DNA of 52,044 nt from Erwinia pyrifoliae DSM 12163 (GCF_000026985.1 NC_017390.1:986762-1038805), one strand, 5' to 3'. Positions 1-8,748 are shown, counted from the stretch's first letter. Notes: generated by a model from the letters alone, not told the origin. Numbers and translations are program-made.

Positions 1-51
1 GCGGTAGCCGACGATAACGCGCCGCTGCGGTTTGTTCATCGCCGCTATTAA
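1..51 (+). CDS. 3' end of an unidentified gene (partial)
   Basis: Frame 1 is open from the window edge and ends at TAA 49-51, giving a 16-residue tail that ends FVHRRY. It is followed at once by a terminator-like hairpin, which fits the end of a transcription unit. In E. coli K-12 the gene upstream of fhuA is mrcB, but this tail does not look like the C-terminus of PBP1B as I remember it. I do not recognise it. It could also be chance coding. Confidence 0.3.
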   Translation, partial: AVADDNAPLRFVHRRY

Positions 52-64
52 CCTCAAAAGGAGG

Positions 65-131
65 GGCTGAAAATGCGCCTGATCCTGCCAGCACACCATG
101 TGCCAGCAGGTCACGCCAGCCACGGTTTTTT
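65..131 (+). terminator. Compound hairpin followed by a T tract (likely Rho-independent terminator)
   Basis: The arms pair in nested order: GGCTG 65-69 with CAGCC 117-121, GCG 75-77 with CGC 114-116, TGA 80-82 with TCA 111-113, CCTGC 84-88 with GCAGG 106-110, and GCACA 91-95 with TGTGC 99-103, around a 3-nt loop. Six Ts follow at 126-131. It probably ends the upstream transcript before the fhuA promoter. The internal CA/CA mismatch gives it a repeat-like look. Confidence 0.6.
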
Positions 132-133
132 CC

Positions 134-188
134 TTGCGGAACGCGCTTCGTTTCGCATATTATCCGGGCGTTATAAGAATAATTATCG
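134..188 (+). promoter_or_regulatory. fhuA promoter with Fur box
   Basis: A sigma70-like pair, TTGCGG at 134-139 and TATTAT at 158-163 with an 18-bp spacer, is followed by a Fur-box-like sequence at 174-188 that matches 11 of 14 defined positions of the 7-1-7 consensus. A Fur site over the initial transcribed region fits iron repression of a ferrichrome receptor operon. The promoter assignment is by eye. Confidence 0.6.
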
Positions 189-228
189 TTTCGTTTCCCA
201 TTCAATAATTTTTTACCAGAGAAAGATC

Positions 229-2436
229 ATGGCCAGTACGCGCACAATATCTTCACCTTTTTCATCTATTAATACGGCCAGATGCCAGCTTTCGGTGCTG
301 ATTGCTCTGTCTCTGACCAGCGGTTCGGCCTTTGCCGCTGAGCAAACCATCACCCTAGATGCTAATGCCAGCAGCGAGTCTGCGGAAAGTGCCTGGGGGC
401 CGTCAGCCACCATTGCCGCTAAACGCAGTGCCACCGGCACCAAAACCGATACGCCGATTGAGAAAAATCCGCAGTCGGTATCAGTGGTGACGCGACAGGA
501 GATGGATATTCATCAGCCAGCGTCGGTGAAAGAGGCGTTGGGTTATACGCCTGGGGTGATGGTGGGAAACCGTGGGGCATCTAACGTGATTGACGCTCTG
601 TCGATCCGTGGCTTCAGCGAAACCAATACCAATCAGTATCTGAATGGCCTGAAGCTACAGGCTGATAACTACTCTGAATTCGCCATCGATCCGTATTTCC
701 TGGAGCGTGCAGAGCTGCTGCGCGGCCCGGTATCGGTGCTGTATGGCAAAAGTAACCCCGGCGGCGTGCTGGCGATGGTCAGCAAGCGCCCGACGACGGA
801 AACCCTGCGCGAAGTACAGTTCAAGATGGGCAGCGATAATCTCTATTCGACCGGGTTTGATTTCGCTGGCGCGCTGGACGATAGCGGCGAGTTCTCTTAC
901 CGTCTGACCGGTCTGGCACGCAGCGCAGACGCCCAGCAGCAGATGAACAAAGAGAAGCGTTATACCAGTGCGCCTTCCTTTAGCTGGCAGCCGGATGAAA
1001 AGACCCGTTTTACCTTCCTTAGCTATTTCCAGAATGAGCTGGAGACCGGCTACTACGGCTGGCTACCGCGCGAGGGCACCGTGGTGCCAATCACCGATGC
1101 AAACGGCAATCAGCACAAGCTGCCGACCGATTTTGATGAAGGCGAAGCCAGCAATAAAATCTCGCGTAATACTAAGATGGTGGGTTATAGCTTTGAGCAT
1201 GCCTTTAACGATACCTGGGCGGTACGCCAGAATCTGCGTTACTCCGAGTTGCGGACTGATTATCTCAGCATCTATGGTGATGGCCTGAACACCGCGAATA
1301 ACACCATCAATCGTGGCTATGCGCATTCTCAGGAGCAGCTGAATCAGTTTGCCGTGGATACCCAGGCCGAGGCTAAATTTGCCACCGGGCAGTTGGATCA
1401 CATATTGCTGGCCGGCGTGGATTATCAGCGTTCGCGCAACGATATTGACGCCATTTTTGGCGCAGGGGCACCGCTGGATGCCCTGAATCCGCAGTATGGT
1501 AACGACCAGCCAACCGCGCTTTACAGCCCTTATCAGTACCTGAATAAACAGCAGCAGACGGGCCTGTATGCGCAGGATCAGATGGAATGGGATCGCTGGG
1601 TGCTGACGCTGGGTGGCCGCTATGACTATCTGATGATGTCAGCGTTTAACCGTAACGCTAGCGAGACGAAGACCCACGATCAGGCTTTCACCTGGCGCGG
1701 CGGTCTGAACTATGTGTTTGATAACGGGATTGCCCCGTATTTCAGCTACAGCGAATCCTTTATCCCTAATAGCGGAACAACCCTTACTGGCGATACGTTC
1801 CAGCCATCACGCGCGAAGCAGTATGAAACTGGCGTGAAGTTTGTGCCGAAAGATCGACCGGTTGTTATCACCGCTGCGGTTTATCAGCTGACCAAAAACA
1901 ATAACCTGATGGGCGATCCGTCCGCGCCGCTGTTCAGCGTGCAGGGGGGCGAAATCCGCTCTCGCGGCTTTGAATTTGAAGCCAAAGCCGCAGTCAATGC
2001 CAACGTCAATTTAACTGCGTCTTACAGCTATACTGATGCAGAATATACCGAGGATAACTATCTGCGCGGTAAAACCCCGGTGCAGGTGCCGAAGCATATG
2101 GCATCACTGTGGGGAGATTACACCTTTAATCAGACGGCGCTGTCTGGCCTGACGCTGGGCACGGGGTTACGCTATGTCGGCGCGAGCAAAGGGCTGTATC
2201 GCCACATTGCTGCTAACGGTGATAATCAGGATCAGAACTTTGACGTTGCCGGATATACGCTGGTCGATGCGGCGGTGAAATACGATCTTGCCCGTTTTGG
2301 CTTGCCCGGCTCTTCCATTGGCGTTAACGTCAACAACCTGTTCGATCGTGAATATGTCGCCAGCTGCTATCGCGAACACGCCTGCTACTGGGGTGCCGAG
2401 CGCCAAATCGTTGGCACGGCGACCTTCCGTTTCTAA
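229..2436 (+). CDS. fhuA: Ferrichrome outer-membrane receptor FhuA
   Basis: TonB-dependent receptor that imports ferrichrome-type hydroxamate siderophores across the outer membrane. ATG 229 gives 735 residues (E. coli about 747), a signal peptide cut after AFA (residue 36), a TonB-box-like TITLD stretch at the mature N-terminus, a plug domain with the GRGASN and LERAELLRGPVSVLYGK segments, and a 22-strand barrel ending in the terminal Phe (TATFRF). The in-frame upstream ATG at 73 is rejected because it lies inside the terminator hairpin and would add 52 residues before the signal peptide. The late-loop cysteine pair (ASCYREHACYWG) is kept, but the other extracellular-loop cysteine pair known in E. 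coli FhuA is absent. First gene of the fhuACDB operon. Confidence 0.95.
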   Translation: MASTRTISSPFSSINTARCQLSVLIALSLTSGSAFAAEQTITLDANASSESAESAWGPSATIAAKRSATGTKTDTPIEKNPQSVSVVTRQEMDIHQPASVKEALGYTPGVMVGNRGASNVIDALSIRGFSETNTNQYLNGLKLQADNYSEFAIDPYFLERAELLRGPVSVLYGKSNPGGVLAMVSKRPTTETLREVQFKMGSDNLYSTGFDFAGALDDSGEFSYRLTGLARSADAQQQMNKEKRYTSAPSFSWQPDEKTRFTFLSYFQNELETGYYGWLPREGTVVPITDANGNQHKLPTDFDEGEASNKISRNTKMVGYSFEHAFNDTWAVRQNLRYSELRTDYLSIYGDGLNTANNTINRGYAHSQEQLNQFAVDTQAEAKFATGQLDHILLAGVDYQRSRNDIDAIFGAGAPLDALNPQYGNDQPTALYSPYQYLNKQQQTGLYAQDQMEWDRWVLTLGGRYDYLMMSAFNRNASETKTHDQAFTWRGGLNYVFDNGIAPYFSYSESFIPNSGTTLTGDTFQPSRAKQYETGVKFVPKDRPVVITAAVYQLTKNNNLMGDPSAPLFSVQGGEIRSRGFEFEAKAAVNANVNLTASYSYTDAEYTEDNYLRGKTPVQVPKHMASLWGDYTFNQTALSGLTLGTGLRYVGASKGLYRHIAANGDNQDQNFDVAGYTLVDAAVKYDLARFGLPGSSIGVNVNNLFDREYVASCYREHACYWGAERQIVGTATFRF

Positions 2437-2484
2437 CTCTCAAACCGGGTGCGGTTCGCCGCGCCCGCCTGGCAGAAGAAAACC

Positions 2485-3279
2485 ATGTATCAACCGCACG
2501 CAAACGAAACCTCCTTTACCCTGGATAACGTCAGCTTCAGCGTTCCGGGCAGAACCCTGTTACATCCCCTGTCGCTGTCCTTTCCCGCTGGAAAAGTCTG
2601 TGGCCTGATCGGCCATAACGGCTCCGGGAAATCGACCCTGCTGAAAATGCTGGGTCGCCATCATAGCGCCACGGCGGGGCAGGTGTTGCTTAATCAGCAG
2701 CCGCTGGGCGCATGGCACAGCAAGGAGTTTGCCCGTGAAGTGGCCTATTTGCCGCAGCAGTTGCCCGCCGCCGAAGGGATGACGGTGCGCGAGCTGGTGG
2801 CGATTGGCCGCTATCCGTGGCACGGTGCGCTCGGCCGCTATGGCGCAGAAGATCGGCAGCGGGTTGATGAGGCTATCGCGCTGGTCGGGCTAAAAGCTTT
2901 CGCGCAGCGGCTGGTGGACAGTCTGTCTGGCGGGGAGCGACAGCGTGCATGGATTGCCATGCTGGTGGCGCAGAACAGCCGCTGCCTGCTGCTGGATGAG
3001 CCGACCTCGGCGCTTGATATCGCTCACCAGGTTGAGGTGCTGGCGCTGATCCAGCGTCTCAGCCGCGAACGCGGCCTGACGGTGATTGCCGTGCTGCACG
3101 ATATTAATATGGCCGCACGCTATTGCGACAGCCTTGTCGCGCTGCGTGCCGGGGAAGTGATTGCTCAGGGCGATCCCGCAGAGATGATGCAGGCGACGGT
3201 GCTTGAACAGATTTATGGCATCCCGATGGGGATTTTACCGCACCCGCAGGGCGGTGCACCGGTCAGTTTTGTTTACTAA
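2485..3279 (+). CDS. fhuC: Ferrichrome ABC transporter ATPase FhuC
   Basis: Cytoplasmic ATPase that powers FhuB-mediated import of hydroxamate siderophores. From ATG 2485 the protein has 264 residues (E. coli 265), with Walker A GHNGSGKST at 43-51, the ABC signature LSGGERQ at 147-153, Walker B LLLDEP at 168-173 and the switch His of VLHDINM near 205. The open frame extends to 2449, but ATG 2485 matches the family N-terminus. The gene lies 48 bp after fhuA and 11 bp before fhuD, so it should be co-transcribed. Confidence 0.95.
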   Translation: MYQPHANETSFTLDNVSFSVPGRTLLHPLSLSFPAGKVCGLIGHNGSGKSTLLKMLGRHHSATAGQVLLNQQPLGAWHSKEFAREVAYLPQQLPAAEGMTVRELVAIGRYPWHGALGRYGAEDRQRVDEAIALVGLKAFAQRLVDSLSGGERQRAWIAMLVAQNSRCLLLDEPTSALDIAHQVEVLALIQRLSRERGLTVIAVLHDINMAARYCDSLVALRAGEVIAQGDPAEMMQATVLEQIYGIPMGILPHPQGGAPVSFVY

Positions 3280-3290
3280 GGATTGATATC

Positions 3291-4172
3291 GTGATGCCGG
3301 ATTTACCGCGTCGCCGTCTGTTAACGGCTCTGGCTTTTTCTCCGCTGCTGGCAAGGCTTCCCGGCGTTGCACATGCTGCCAGCGCACCGCGCATAATCGC
3401 GCTGGAGTGGCTGCCGCTCGAACTGCTGATGGCACTGGGCGTTACGCCGCTGGGGGCAGCGGAATTGCATAACTACCGCCTGTGGGTCGGTAAGCCCGAG
3501 CTGCCGCCGTCGGTGGTGGATGTCGGGCTGCGTACCGAGCCAAATCTGGAACTGATTACCCAGATGCAGCCATCACTGATCCTTTTCTCGCAGGGATACG
3601 GCCCCGATCCCGCGCGTTTTCAGCGTATTGCGCCGGGCATGGGGTTTGCCTTTAACGACGGTAGCGGTAAACCGTTGACCGGTGCACGCCATGCGCTGAT
3701 GGCGCTGGCAAATCGTATTGACCGCATGGCGCAGGCACAGGCGCACCTGGCGCAGCTGGATGCGCTGATGCAGCAGGTGAAAGCGCGGCTGGCTGGCCGT
3801 TCCCATCGTCCTTTACTGCTGATGTCGATACTGGATGCGCGTCACGCCATCGTGTTTACCGCTAACGGCCTGTTCCAGGAAGTGATGGACCACCTCGGCC
3901 TGGAAAATGCCTGGAAGGGTGAGAAAACGTTTTGGGGAAGTGCGGTCGTCGGCATTGAAAGGCTGGCAACGATGCGTGATGTTGAGGTTATCTGCTTCGA
4001 ACATGGTAACGATAATCTGATGCAGCAGGTCACCGCCAGCGCGCTGTGGCAGTCGATGCCTTTCGTGCGCGAGCAGCGTTTCCGCCAGGTGCCGCGCGTC
4101 TGGTTTTATGGTGCCACGCTGTCGGCAATGCAGTTTATCCATTGTCTTGACCGTGTGCTGGGGGATAAATAA
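3291..4172 (+). CDS. fhuD: Ferrichrome periplasmic binding protein FhuD
   Basis: Captures ferric hydroxamates released by FhuA and hands them to FhuB. 293 residues (E. coli 296). The N-terminus has a twin-arginine-type signal (PRRRLLTALAF) ending near AHA, consistent with Tat export. Family segments ALEWLPLELLMALG, NYRLWV, VGLRTEPNLELI and VWFYGATLSAM are present. The start is either GTG 3291 or ATG 3294; AAGGA at 3278-3282 sits 8 nt before the GTG and 11 nt before the ATG. The stop overlaps the fhuB start (TAATG), which points to translational coupling. Confidence 0.95.
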   Translation: MMPDLPRRRLLTALAFSPLLARLPGVAHAASAPRIIALEWLPLELLMALGVTPLGAAELHNYRLWVGKPELPPSVVDVGLRTEPNLELITQMQPSLILFSQGYGPDPARFQRIAPGMGFAFNDGSGKPLTGARHALMALANRIDRMAQAQAHLAQLDALMQQVKARLAGRSHRPLLLMSILDARHAIVFTANGLFQEVMDHLGLENAWKGEKTFWGSAVVGIERLATMRDVEVICFEHGNDNLMQQVTASALWQSMPFVREQRFRQVPRVWFYGATLSAMQFIHCLDRVLGDK

Positions 4173-6148
4173 TGCGTCCGTCTCGTCTGTCGCTGATACT
4201 GCTGCCGCTGCTGTTTGCTGCGGCGCTGGCGTTGACCCTGCTTAACCTGCAACAACATCTGCCCGTTAAACTGTGGCTCAATGCGCTCAGTTCTCCCGAT
4301 CTCAACCACATCGATCAGATGCTGTTTCACTACAGCCTGCTGCCGCGTCTGGCGCTGTCGCTGTTAGTCGGCGCGGGGCTGGGGCTGGCAGGACTGCTGT
4401 TCCAGCAGGTATTGCGCAATCCGCTGGCCGAACCGGCTACCCTCGGCGTTGCCAGCGGCGCTCAGCTGGGGCTGACGGTGGTTACCCTGTGGGGAGCCGC
4501 CGCAAATGTGGTGCCGCAGCCGCTGGCGGCGCCGATCGGCGCGGTGCTGGTCGGGGTGATTGTGTTTGGCGTGGCCTGGGGAAAACGCCTGTCGCCGATC
4601 ACGCTGATCCTGGCCGGGCTGGTGGTGTCATTGTACTGCGGTGCGGTCAATCAGATCGTTGCCATCTTTAATCATGACCAGCTGCAGAATATGTTTCTCT
4701 GGAGTACCGGCTCGCTGAATCAGATGGACTGGAGCAACGTGGCGTTTCTCTGGCCGTATCTGCTGTGCGGGCTGTTACTGACGCTGCTGTTACTGCGCCC
4801 GATGATCCTGATGGGGCTGGATGACGGCGTGGCAAAAAACCTCGGGCTGGCTCTCTCTCTGGCACGTATTGCCACGCTGGCGCTGGCGATTGTGCTCAGT
4901 GCTGCGCTGGTCAACGCCGCCGGGATTATCGGTTTTATCGGCCTGTTTTCACCGCTGCTGGCGAAATTGCTCGGTTTTCGCCGCCTGGCGAGCCGTCTGG
5001 TGGTTGCGCCGCTGATCGGGGCGCTGCTGCTGTGGCTGGCGGATCAATCGGTGCTGTGGCTGACCGGTCGCGTCGGGGAAATTTCTACCGGGACGGTGAC
5101 CGCCGTTATCGGCGCGCCCCTGCTGCTGTGGCTGTTGCCGCGTCTGCGAGGCGCGGCGCAGCCTCCGGCGCTGGATCTCGGCGATAAGGTGCCAGCCGAG
5201 CGCCAGCGCGTGTTGTGGTGGGCGCTGCTGGGCGGTGGCGTCCTGCTGCTGCTGCTGGCGGTGGGGCTGAGCTTTGGTCGCAGTACCGAAGGCTGGATAT
5301 GGGCCAGCGGCGAACTGTGGCAGCAGCTGCTGCCGTGGCGCGGGCCTCGTCTGGTGGCGGCGCTGGCAACCGGCATGATGCTGGGCGTGGCGGGCTGCGT
5401 GGTGCAGCGTCTGACCGGCAACCCGATGGCCAGTCCGGAAGTACTGGGCATCAGTTCCGGTGCGGCATTTGGCGTGGTGATCATGCTGTTTATCGTCCCC
5501 GGAGATGCCTTTGGCTGGCTGCTGCCGGCCGGTAGCCTGGGAGCGGGATTAACGTTGCTGATCATCTCTATCGTCGCCGGGCGCGGCGGCTTCTCGCCCG
5601 AGCGCATGCTGCTGGCCGGAATGGCGCTCAGTACCGCTTTCAGCACGCTGATCATGCTGCTACTTGCCAGCGGCGATCCGCGCATGCGGGGCATAATGAC
5701 GTGGATATCAGGTTCTACTTACCCTATTGATGCTTTGCAGGCGCAGCGCACGCTGGTTATCGCCCTGCTGCTGCTAACCGTGGTGCCGCTGTGCCGTCGC
5801 TGGCTGACCATTTTGCCGTTGGGTGGTGTTACCGCACGCGCGGTGGGGATGGCGCTGACGCCGTCACGTCTGGCCTTACTCCTGCTGGCAGCAGGATTGA
5901 CGGCAGCGGCGACCCTGACTATCGGTCCGTTAAGTTTTGTCGGGCTGATGGCACCCCATATGGCTCGGATGCTGGGTTTCCGACGCGCATTACCGCAGCA
6001 GGTGATGGCGGCATTATTGGGCGGCGGGCTGATGGTGGCGGCGGACTGGTGCGGGCGCATGCTGTCGTTCCCGAATCAGATCCCGGCAGGGCTGCTGGCA
6101 ACCTTTATTGGTGCTCCGTACTTTATCTATCTGCTACGCAAGGTGTGA
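4172..6148 (+). CDS. fhuB: Ferrichrome ABC transporter permease FhuB
   Basis: Inner-membrane permease for iron(III)-hydroxamates. 658 residues (E. coli 660), built of two fused FecCD-type halves of about 330 residues each. The repeated permease motif appears in both halves (NPLAEPATLGVASGAQLGL and NPMASPEVLGISSGAAFGV). Most of the sequence is hydrophobic helix. It starts inside the fhuD stop codon and is the last gene of the operon, facing hemL convergently. Confidence 0.95.
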   Translation: MRPSRLSLILLPLLFAAALALTLLNLQQHLPVKLWLNALSSPDLNHIDQMLFHYSLLPRLALSLLVGAGLGLAGLLFQQVLRNPLAEPATLGVASGAQLGLTVVTLWGAAANVVPQPLAAPIGAVLVGVIVFGVAWGKRLSPITLILAGLVVSLYCGAVNQIVAIFNHDQLQNMFLWSTGSLNQMDWSNVAFLWPYLLCGLLLTLLLLRPMILMGLDDGVAKNLGLALSLARIATLALAIVLSAALVNAAGIIGFIGLFSPLLAKLLGFRRLASRLVVAPLIGALLLWLADQSVLWLTGRVGEISTGTVTAVIGAPLLLWLLPRLRGAAQPPALDLGDKVPAERQRVLWWALLGGGVLLLLLAVGLSFGRSTEGWIWASGELWQQLLPWRGPRLVAALATGMMLGVAGCVVQRLTGNPMASPEVLGISSGAAFGVVIMLFIVPGDAFGWLLPAGSLGAGLTLLIISIVAGRGGFSPERMLLAGMALSTAFSTLIMLLLASGDPRMRGIMTWISGSTYPIDALQAQRTLVIALLLLTVVPLCRRWLTILPLGGVTARAVGMALTPSRLALLLLAAGLTAAATLTIGPLSFVGLMAPHMARMLGFRRALPQQVMAALLGGGLMVAADWCGRMLSFPNQIPAGLLATFIGAPYFIYLLRKV

Positions 6149-6153
6149 GGTAG

Positions 6154-6185
6154 CGGGGCGAAACGGTCTGTTGCCGTCAGCCCCG
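6154..6185. terminator. Hairpin between convergent fhuB and hemL
   Basis: CGGGGC 6154-6159 pairs with GCCCCG 6180-6185, and ACGG 6163-6166 pairs with CCGT 6174-6177 inside. There is no T tract on either side, so it is a weak or Rho-assisted terminator at best. It fills the 42-bp gap between the two converging genes. Confidence 0.4.
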
Positions 6186-6190
6186 TGAGA

Positions 6191-7471
6191 TTACAGTTTG
6201 GCGAAGCTGCGGCGGGCGGCATCGACCGTATGCTGAATATCCGCCGGGCTATGCGCCAGCGACATAAATCCAGCTTCAAACGCTGACGGTGCCAGATAAA
6301 CGCCCTCATCCAGCATCAGATGGAAGAAGCGCTTAAAGCGCTCTACGTCACAGCGGGTGACGTCAGCATAGCGGGTCACGCTGGCGGCATCGGTGAAGAA
6401 CAGTCCGAACATGCCGCCGACGTGGTTGACCACCAGCGGGATGCTTTCTGCTTTCGCTGCCGCCAGCAGGCCATCAGCCAGCTGGCTGGTCAGTTCGGTC
6501 AGGGTCGCATGCGTACCGGGCCGGGAGACTTCGGTCAGACAGGCAAAGCCCGCTGCCATCGCAATCGGATTGCCCGACAACGTTCCGGCCTGGTAAACCG
6601 GACCGCCGGGAGCCAGCGCCTCCATCACTTCGCGGCGACCACCAAATGCCCCCACCGGCATACCGCCACCGATGATTTTGCCAAGGCAGGTCAGATCCGG
6701 CCTGACGCCGTAATAAGCCTGAGCGCCCGCCAGCGCCACGCGGAAGCCGGTCATCACTTCATCGATAATCAGCAGCGCGCCAAATTCATCGCACAGCGCG
6801 CGCAGCCCCGGCAGGAAGTCCGGCAGCGGCGGTACGCAGTTCATATTGCCGGCCACCGGCTCCACGATAATGCAGGCGATCTCCTGCGGATATTGCTCAA
6901 AAGCGGCACGTACCGAGGCGAGGTCATTATAGGTGCAGGTCAGCGTATGTTTGGCGAAGTCTGCCGGTACACCCGGTGAGTTCGGCTGGCCGAGGGTTAA
7001 TGCGCCCGATCCGGCTTTCACCAGCAGACAGTCGGCATGACCGTGATAACAGCCCTCGAACTTGATGATTTTGTCGCGATGGGTAAAGCCACGCGCCAGG
7101 CGGATGGCGCTCATGGTGGCTTCGGTGCCGGAGTTGACCATGCGTACCATATCCATCGTCGGCACCAGCTCGGTGACCAGCGCGGCCATTTTGACTTCCA
7201 TCTCGGTAGGTGCGCCAAAGCTGAGACCACGTTCGGCCGCTTCGATCACCGCATGGCGAATGGCCGGATGGTTATGGCCCAGCACCATTGGCCCCCAGGA
7301 GCCGACGTAGTCAACATAGGCTTTACCGTCAGCGTCATACAGATAAGCCCCGTTGGCACGCTCGATAAACAGCGGCACGCCGCCCACGCCGTTAAAGGCT
7401 CGCACCGGCGAGTTGACGCCGCCGGGGATTAACTGCTGCGCCTGAGCGTACAGGTTTTCAGACTTACTCAT
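6191..7471 (-). CDS. hemL: Glutamate-1-semialdehyde 2,1-aminomutase HemL
   Basis: PLP enzyme that converts glutamate-1-semialdehyde to 5-aminolevulinate in the C5 tetrapyrrole pathway. 426 residues, the same as E. coli. The PLP lysine is K265 in LGKIIGGG, and the NSGTEATM and [10 protein letters not shown] segments are present. The start at 7471 (MSKSENLY) is preceded by AGGAG with a 7-nt spacer; the open frame runs six codons further to 7489 but that would place the ribosome site inside the gene. clcA, which separates hemL from erpA in K-12, is not here. Confidence 0.96.
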   Translation of the reverse strand: MSKSENLYAQAQQLIPGGVNSPVRAFNGVGGVPLFIERANGAYLYDADGKAYVDYVGSWGPMVLGHNHPAIRHAVIEAAERGLSFGAPTEMEVKMAALVTELVPTMDMVRMVNSGTEATMSAIRLARGFTHRDKIIKFEGCYHGHADCLLVKAGSGALTLGQPNSPGVPADFAKHTLTCTYNDLASVRAAFEQYPQEIACIIVEPVAGNMNCVPPLPDFLPGLRALCDEFGALLIIDEVMTGFRVALAGAQAYYGVRPDLTCLGKIIGGGMPVGAFGGRREVMEALAPGGPVYQAGTLSGNPIAMAAGFACLTEVSRPGTHATLTELTSQLADGLLAAAKAESIPLVVNHVGGMFGLFFTDAASVTRYADVTRCDVERFKRFFHLMLDEGVYLAPSAFEAGFMSLAHSPADIQHTVDAARRSFAKL

Positions 7472-7507
7472 GGAACCGCTCCTGATCATTAGGGTAAAAA
7501 CGCGTCT

Positions 7508-7536
7508 ATTCTAAGGGAACTTCGCCATCCGGCGAA
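7508..7536 (-). promoter_or_regulatory. Candidate hemL promoter with inverted repeat
   Basis: On the minus strand a TAGAAT -10 (7513-7508) sits 17 bp from TTCGCC (7536-7531). The region holds a perfect inverted repeat, TTCGCC 7521-7526, atcc, GGCGAA 7531-7536, which overlaps the -35 and spacer. It could be an operator or a short hairpin. The -35 is weak (3 of 6 consensus positions). Confidence 0.35.
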
Positions 7537-7642
7537 AGGCCGCTGTGTTTCAGGCAAGATGTGGTCACCCTTATTTCACCACTGAGGAAGTATCATGCTG
7601 TGCTATCATCCCGTGAGGCATGCGCACTCAGGGCGGCAAAGC

Positions 7643-7671
7643 TTGATTGCTGTATCTGGCTATAAGATAAT
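7643..7671 (+). promoter_or_regulatory. Candidate erpA promoter
   Basis: TTGATT 7643-7648 and GATAAT 7666-7671 are separated by 17 bp, 66 bp before the erpA start. A small dyad, GGTC-gaataat-GACC, follows at about 7684-7698. In E. coli erpA responds to IscR; I could not define a convincing IscR site by eye. The rest of 7472-7736 shows no gene. Confidence 0.55.
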
Positions 7672-7736
7672 GGGCGCAATTATGGTCGAATAATGACCTT
7701 TCAGGCACCCGGCCTGTACGAATACTGGAGTTTGCA

Positions 7737-8081
7737 ATGACTGACGATGTAGCCCTGCCCCTGCAATTTACTGATGCTGCGGCCAGTAAAGTCAAAAACC
7801 TGATTTCCGATGAGAACAACCCCGACCTGAAGCTGCGCGTGTATATTACCGGCGGCGGCTGCAGCGGCTTCCAGTACGGTTTTACCTTTGACGACAAGAT
7901 CAACGAAGGTGATATGACCATTGAGAAATCGGGCGTGGCGCTGGTGGTAGATCCGATGAGCCTGCAGTATCTGGTGGGCGGATCGGTGGATTATACGGAA
8001 GGGCTGGAGGGTTCACGTTTTATCGTGACTAACCCGAATGCCAAAACCACCTGCGGGTGTGGCTCTTCATTCAGTATCTGA
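7737..8081 (+). CDS. erpA: Iron-sulfur carrier ErpA (A-type)
   Basis: A-type Fe-S carrier that delivers clusters to client proteins such as the isoprenoid enzymes IspG and IspH. 114 residues, the same as E. coli, with the three cluster cysteines C42 (GGCSGF), C106 and C108 (TCGCGS). ATG 7737 is preceded by TGGAG. It stands alone between its own promoter and a strong terminator. One of the best-matching proteins in the window. Confidence 0.97.
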   Translation: MTDDVALPLQFTDAAASKVKNLISDENNPDLKLRVYITGGGCSGFQYGFTFDDKINEGDMTIEKSGVALVVDPMSLQYLVGGSVDYTEGLEGSRFIVTNPNAKTTCGCGSSFSI

Positions 8082-8146
8082 TTGGCTTGCGTCAGCGATT
8101 CGGCATCTTTGCCGAATGGTTTGAGCGTAACGTAATGATTATTAAG

Positions 8147-8186
8147 AAAAGGCTTCCAGGTCGTAGCGACCAGGAAGCCTTTTTTT
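8147..8186. terminator. Strong bidirectional terminator after erpA
   Basis: AGGCTTCC 8150-8157, a, GGTCG 8159-8163, a 3-nt loop, CGACC 8167-8171, a, GGAAGCCT 8173-8180, flanked by A4 on the left and T7 at 8180-8186. The A and T tracts let it work in both directions. It serves erpA on the plus strand and the small secreted protein gene on the minus strand, whose stop codon overlaps the T tract. Confidence 0.9.
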
Positions 8187-8430
8187 ACCACTCAACGGTG
8201 ACTAAGTTCTCCTGCCGCCCGGTTTTAGCATCGCGCTTTAGCAGGCTCTGGGTGATTTTTGGCCTTGTTTCAGTTTGTTTTGCACAGGGAATGGTAAGGG
8301 ATGACGGGTTTTTGCCGTCGATACTGCACTCTGAGTAGATGACTAAAGACACGCCTATGCTGCCGGTGATGGTTGCAGCAAAGGCATGACCCGTTATCAT
8401 CAGCCCAAGAGCCAGATAAACTGTTTTCAT
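8185..8430 (-). CDS. Small secreted protein of unknown function
   Basis: 81 residues with a clear signal peptide (MKTVYLALGLMITGHAFA, cut at residue 18). The mature part is 63 residues, starts ATITGSIGVSLVIYSEC and has exactly two cysteines (35 and 49), so one disulfide is plausible. The end is polar and basic. The start has AGGAA 9 nt upstream and the stop runs into the shared terminator. The early beta-strand-like segment with a Cys recalls fimbrial or spore-coat-U-type secreted domains, but I cannot assign a family. It occupies the place where K-12 has yadS and btuF. Confidence 0.72.
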   Translation of the reverse strand: MKTVYLALGLMITGHAFAATITGSIGVSLVIYSECSIDGKNPSSLTIPCAKQTETRPKITQSLLKRDAKTGRQENLVTVEW

Positions 8431-8455
8431 GCGGGTATTTCCTGGTGTTTTAAGT

Positions 8456-8476
8456 CAAAACAAGGCAGAAGCCTTG
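8456..8476 (-). terminator. Small hairpin with T run on the minus strand
   Basis: CAAGGC 8461-8466, a 4-nt loop, GCCTTG 8471-8476. Read on the minus strand it is followed by TTTT, so it may stop transcription coming from mtnN before the small secreted protein gene. The rest of 8431-8748 (318 bp) contains no ORF that I believe and no visible remnant of yadS or btuF. Confidence 0.45.
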
Positions 8477-8704
8477 TATTTCAATAAGCGACAATGCCGC
8501 GGGTCATTGAGTTAACGACTATTTTTGGTGAATCTTTAATCGCTTTTAAAGATGATGCTTGCACGCTTCAGGCAGTTCAGGCCATTACAGCTGCCCGCTC
8601 ATTTTTTGCGCAGCGCGCATCATACGCTTTCCGCCGCGATGGAGCCAGTTTTAATCCAGGTTTATGGTGGGTCATTTGCGCGCGTTAGCCAGCAGCGGGC
8701 TATC

Positions 8705-8732
8705 AGCCGTGGCGGGAAGGGTTGCCACGGCT
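8705..8732 (-). terminator. Hairpin downstream of mtnN
   Basis: AGCCGTGGC 8705-8713 pairs perfectly with GCCACGGCT 8724-8732 around a 10-nt loop, just after the mtnN stop. There is no T tract, so it may act as a transcript-end stabiliser or weak terminator. Confidence 0.45.
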
Positions 8733-8748
8733 GTCACAGAGCAGGGTA

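Noticed and set aside
73..228. In-frame 52-codon extension of fhuA starting at ATG 73 behind a good AAGGAGG
   Set aside because: It would lie inside the compound terminator hairpin and span the promoter and Fur box; the signal peptide begins at 229.
5044..5694. 216-codon ORF antisense to fhuB
   Set aside because: Ser/Pro/Arg-rich composition typical of an antisense frame to a Leu/Gly-rich membrane protein.
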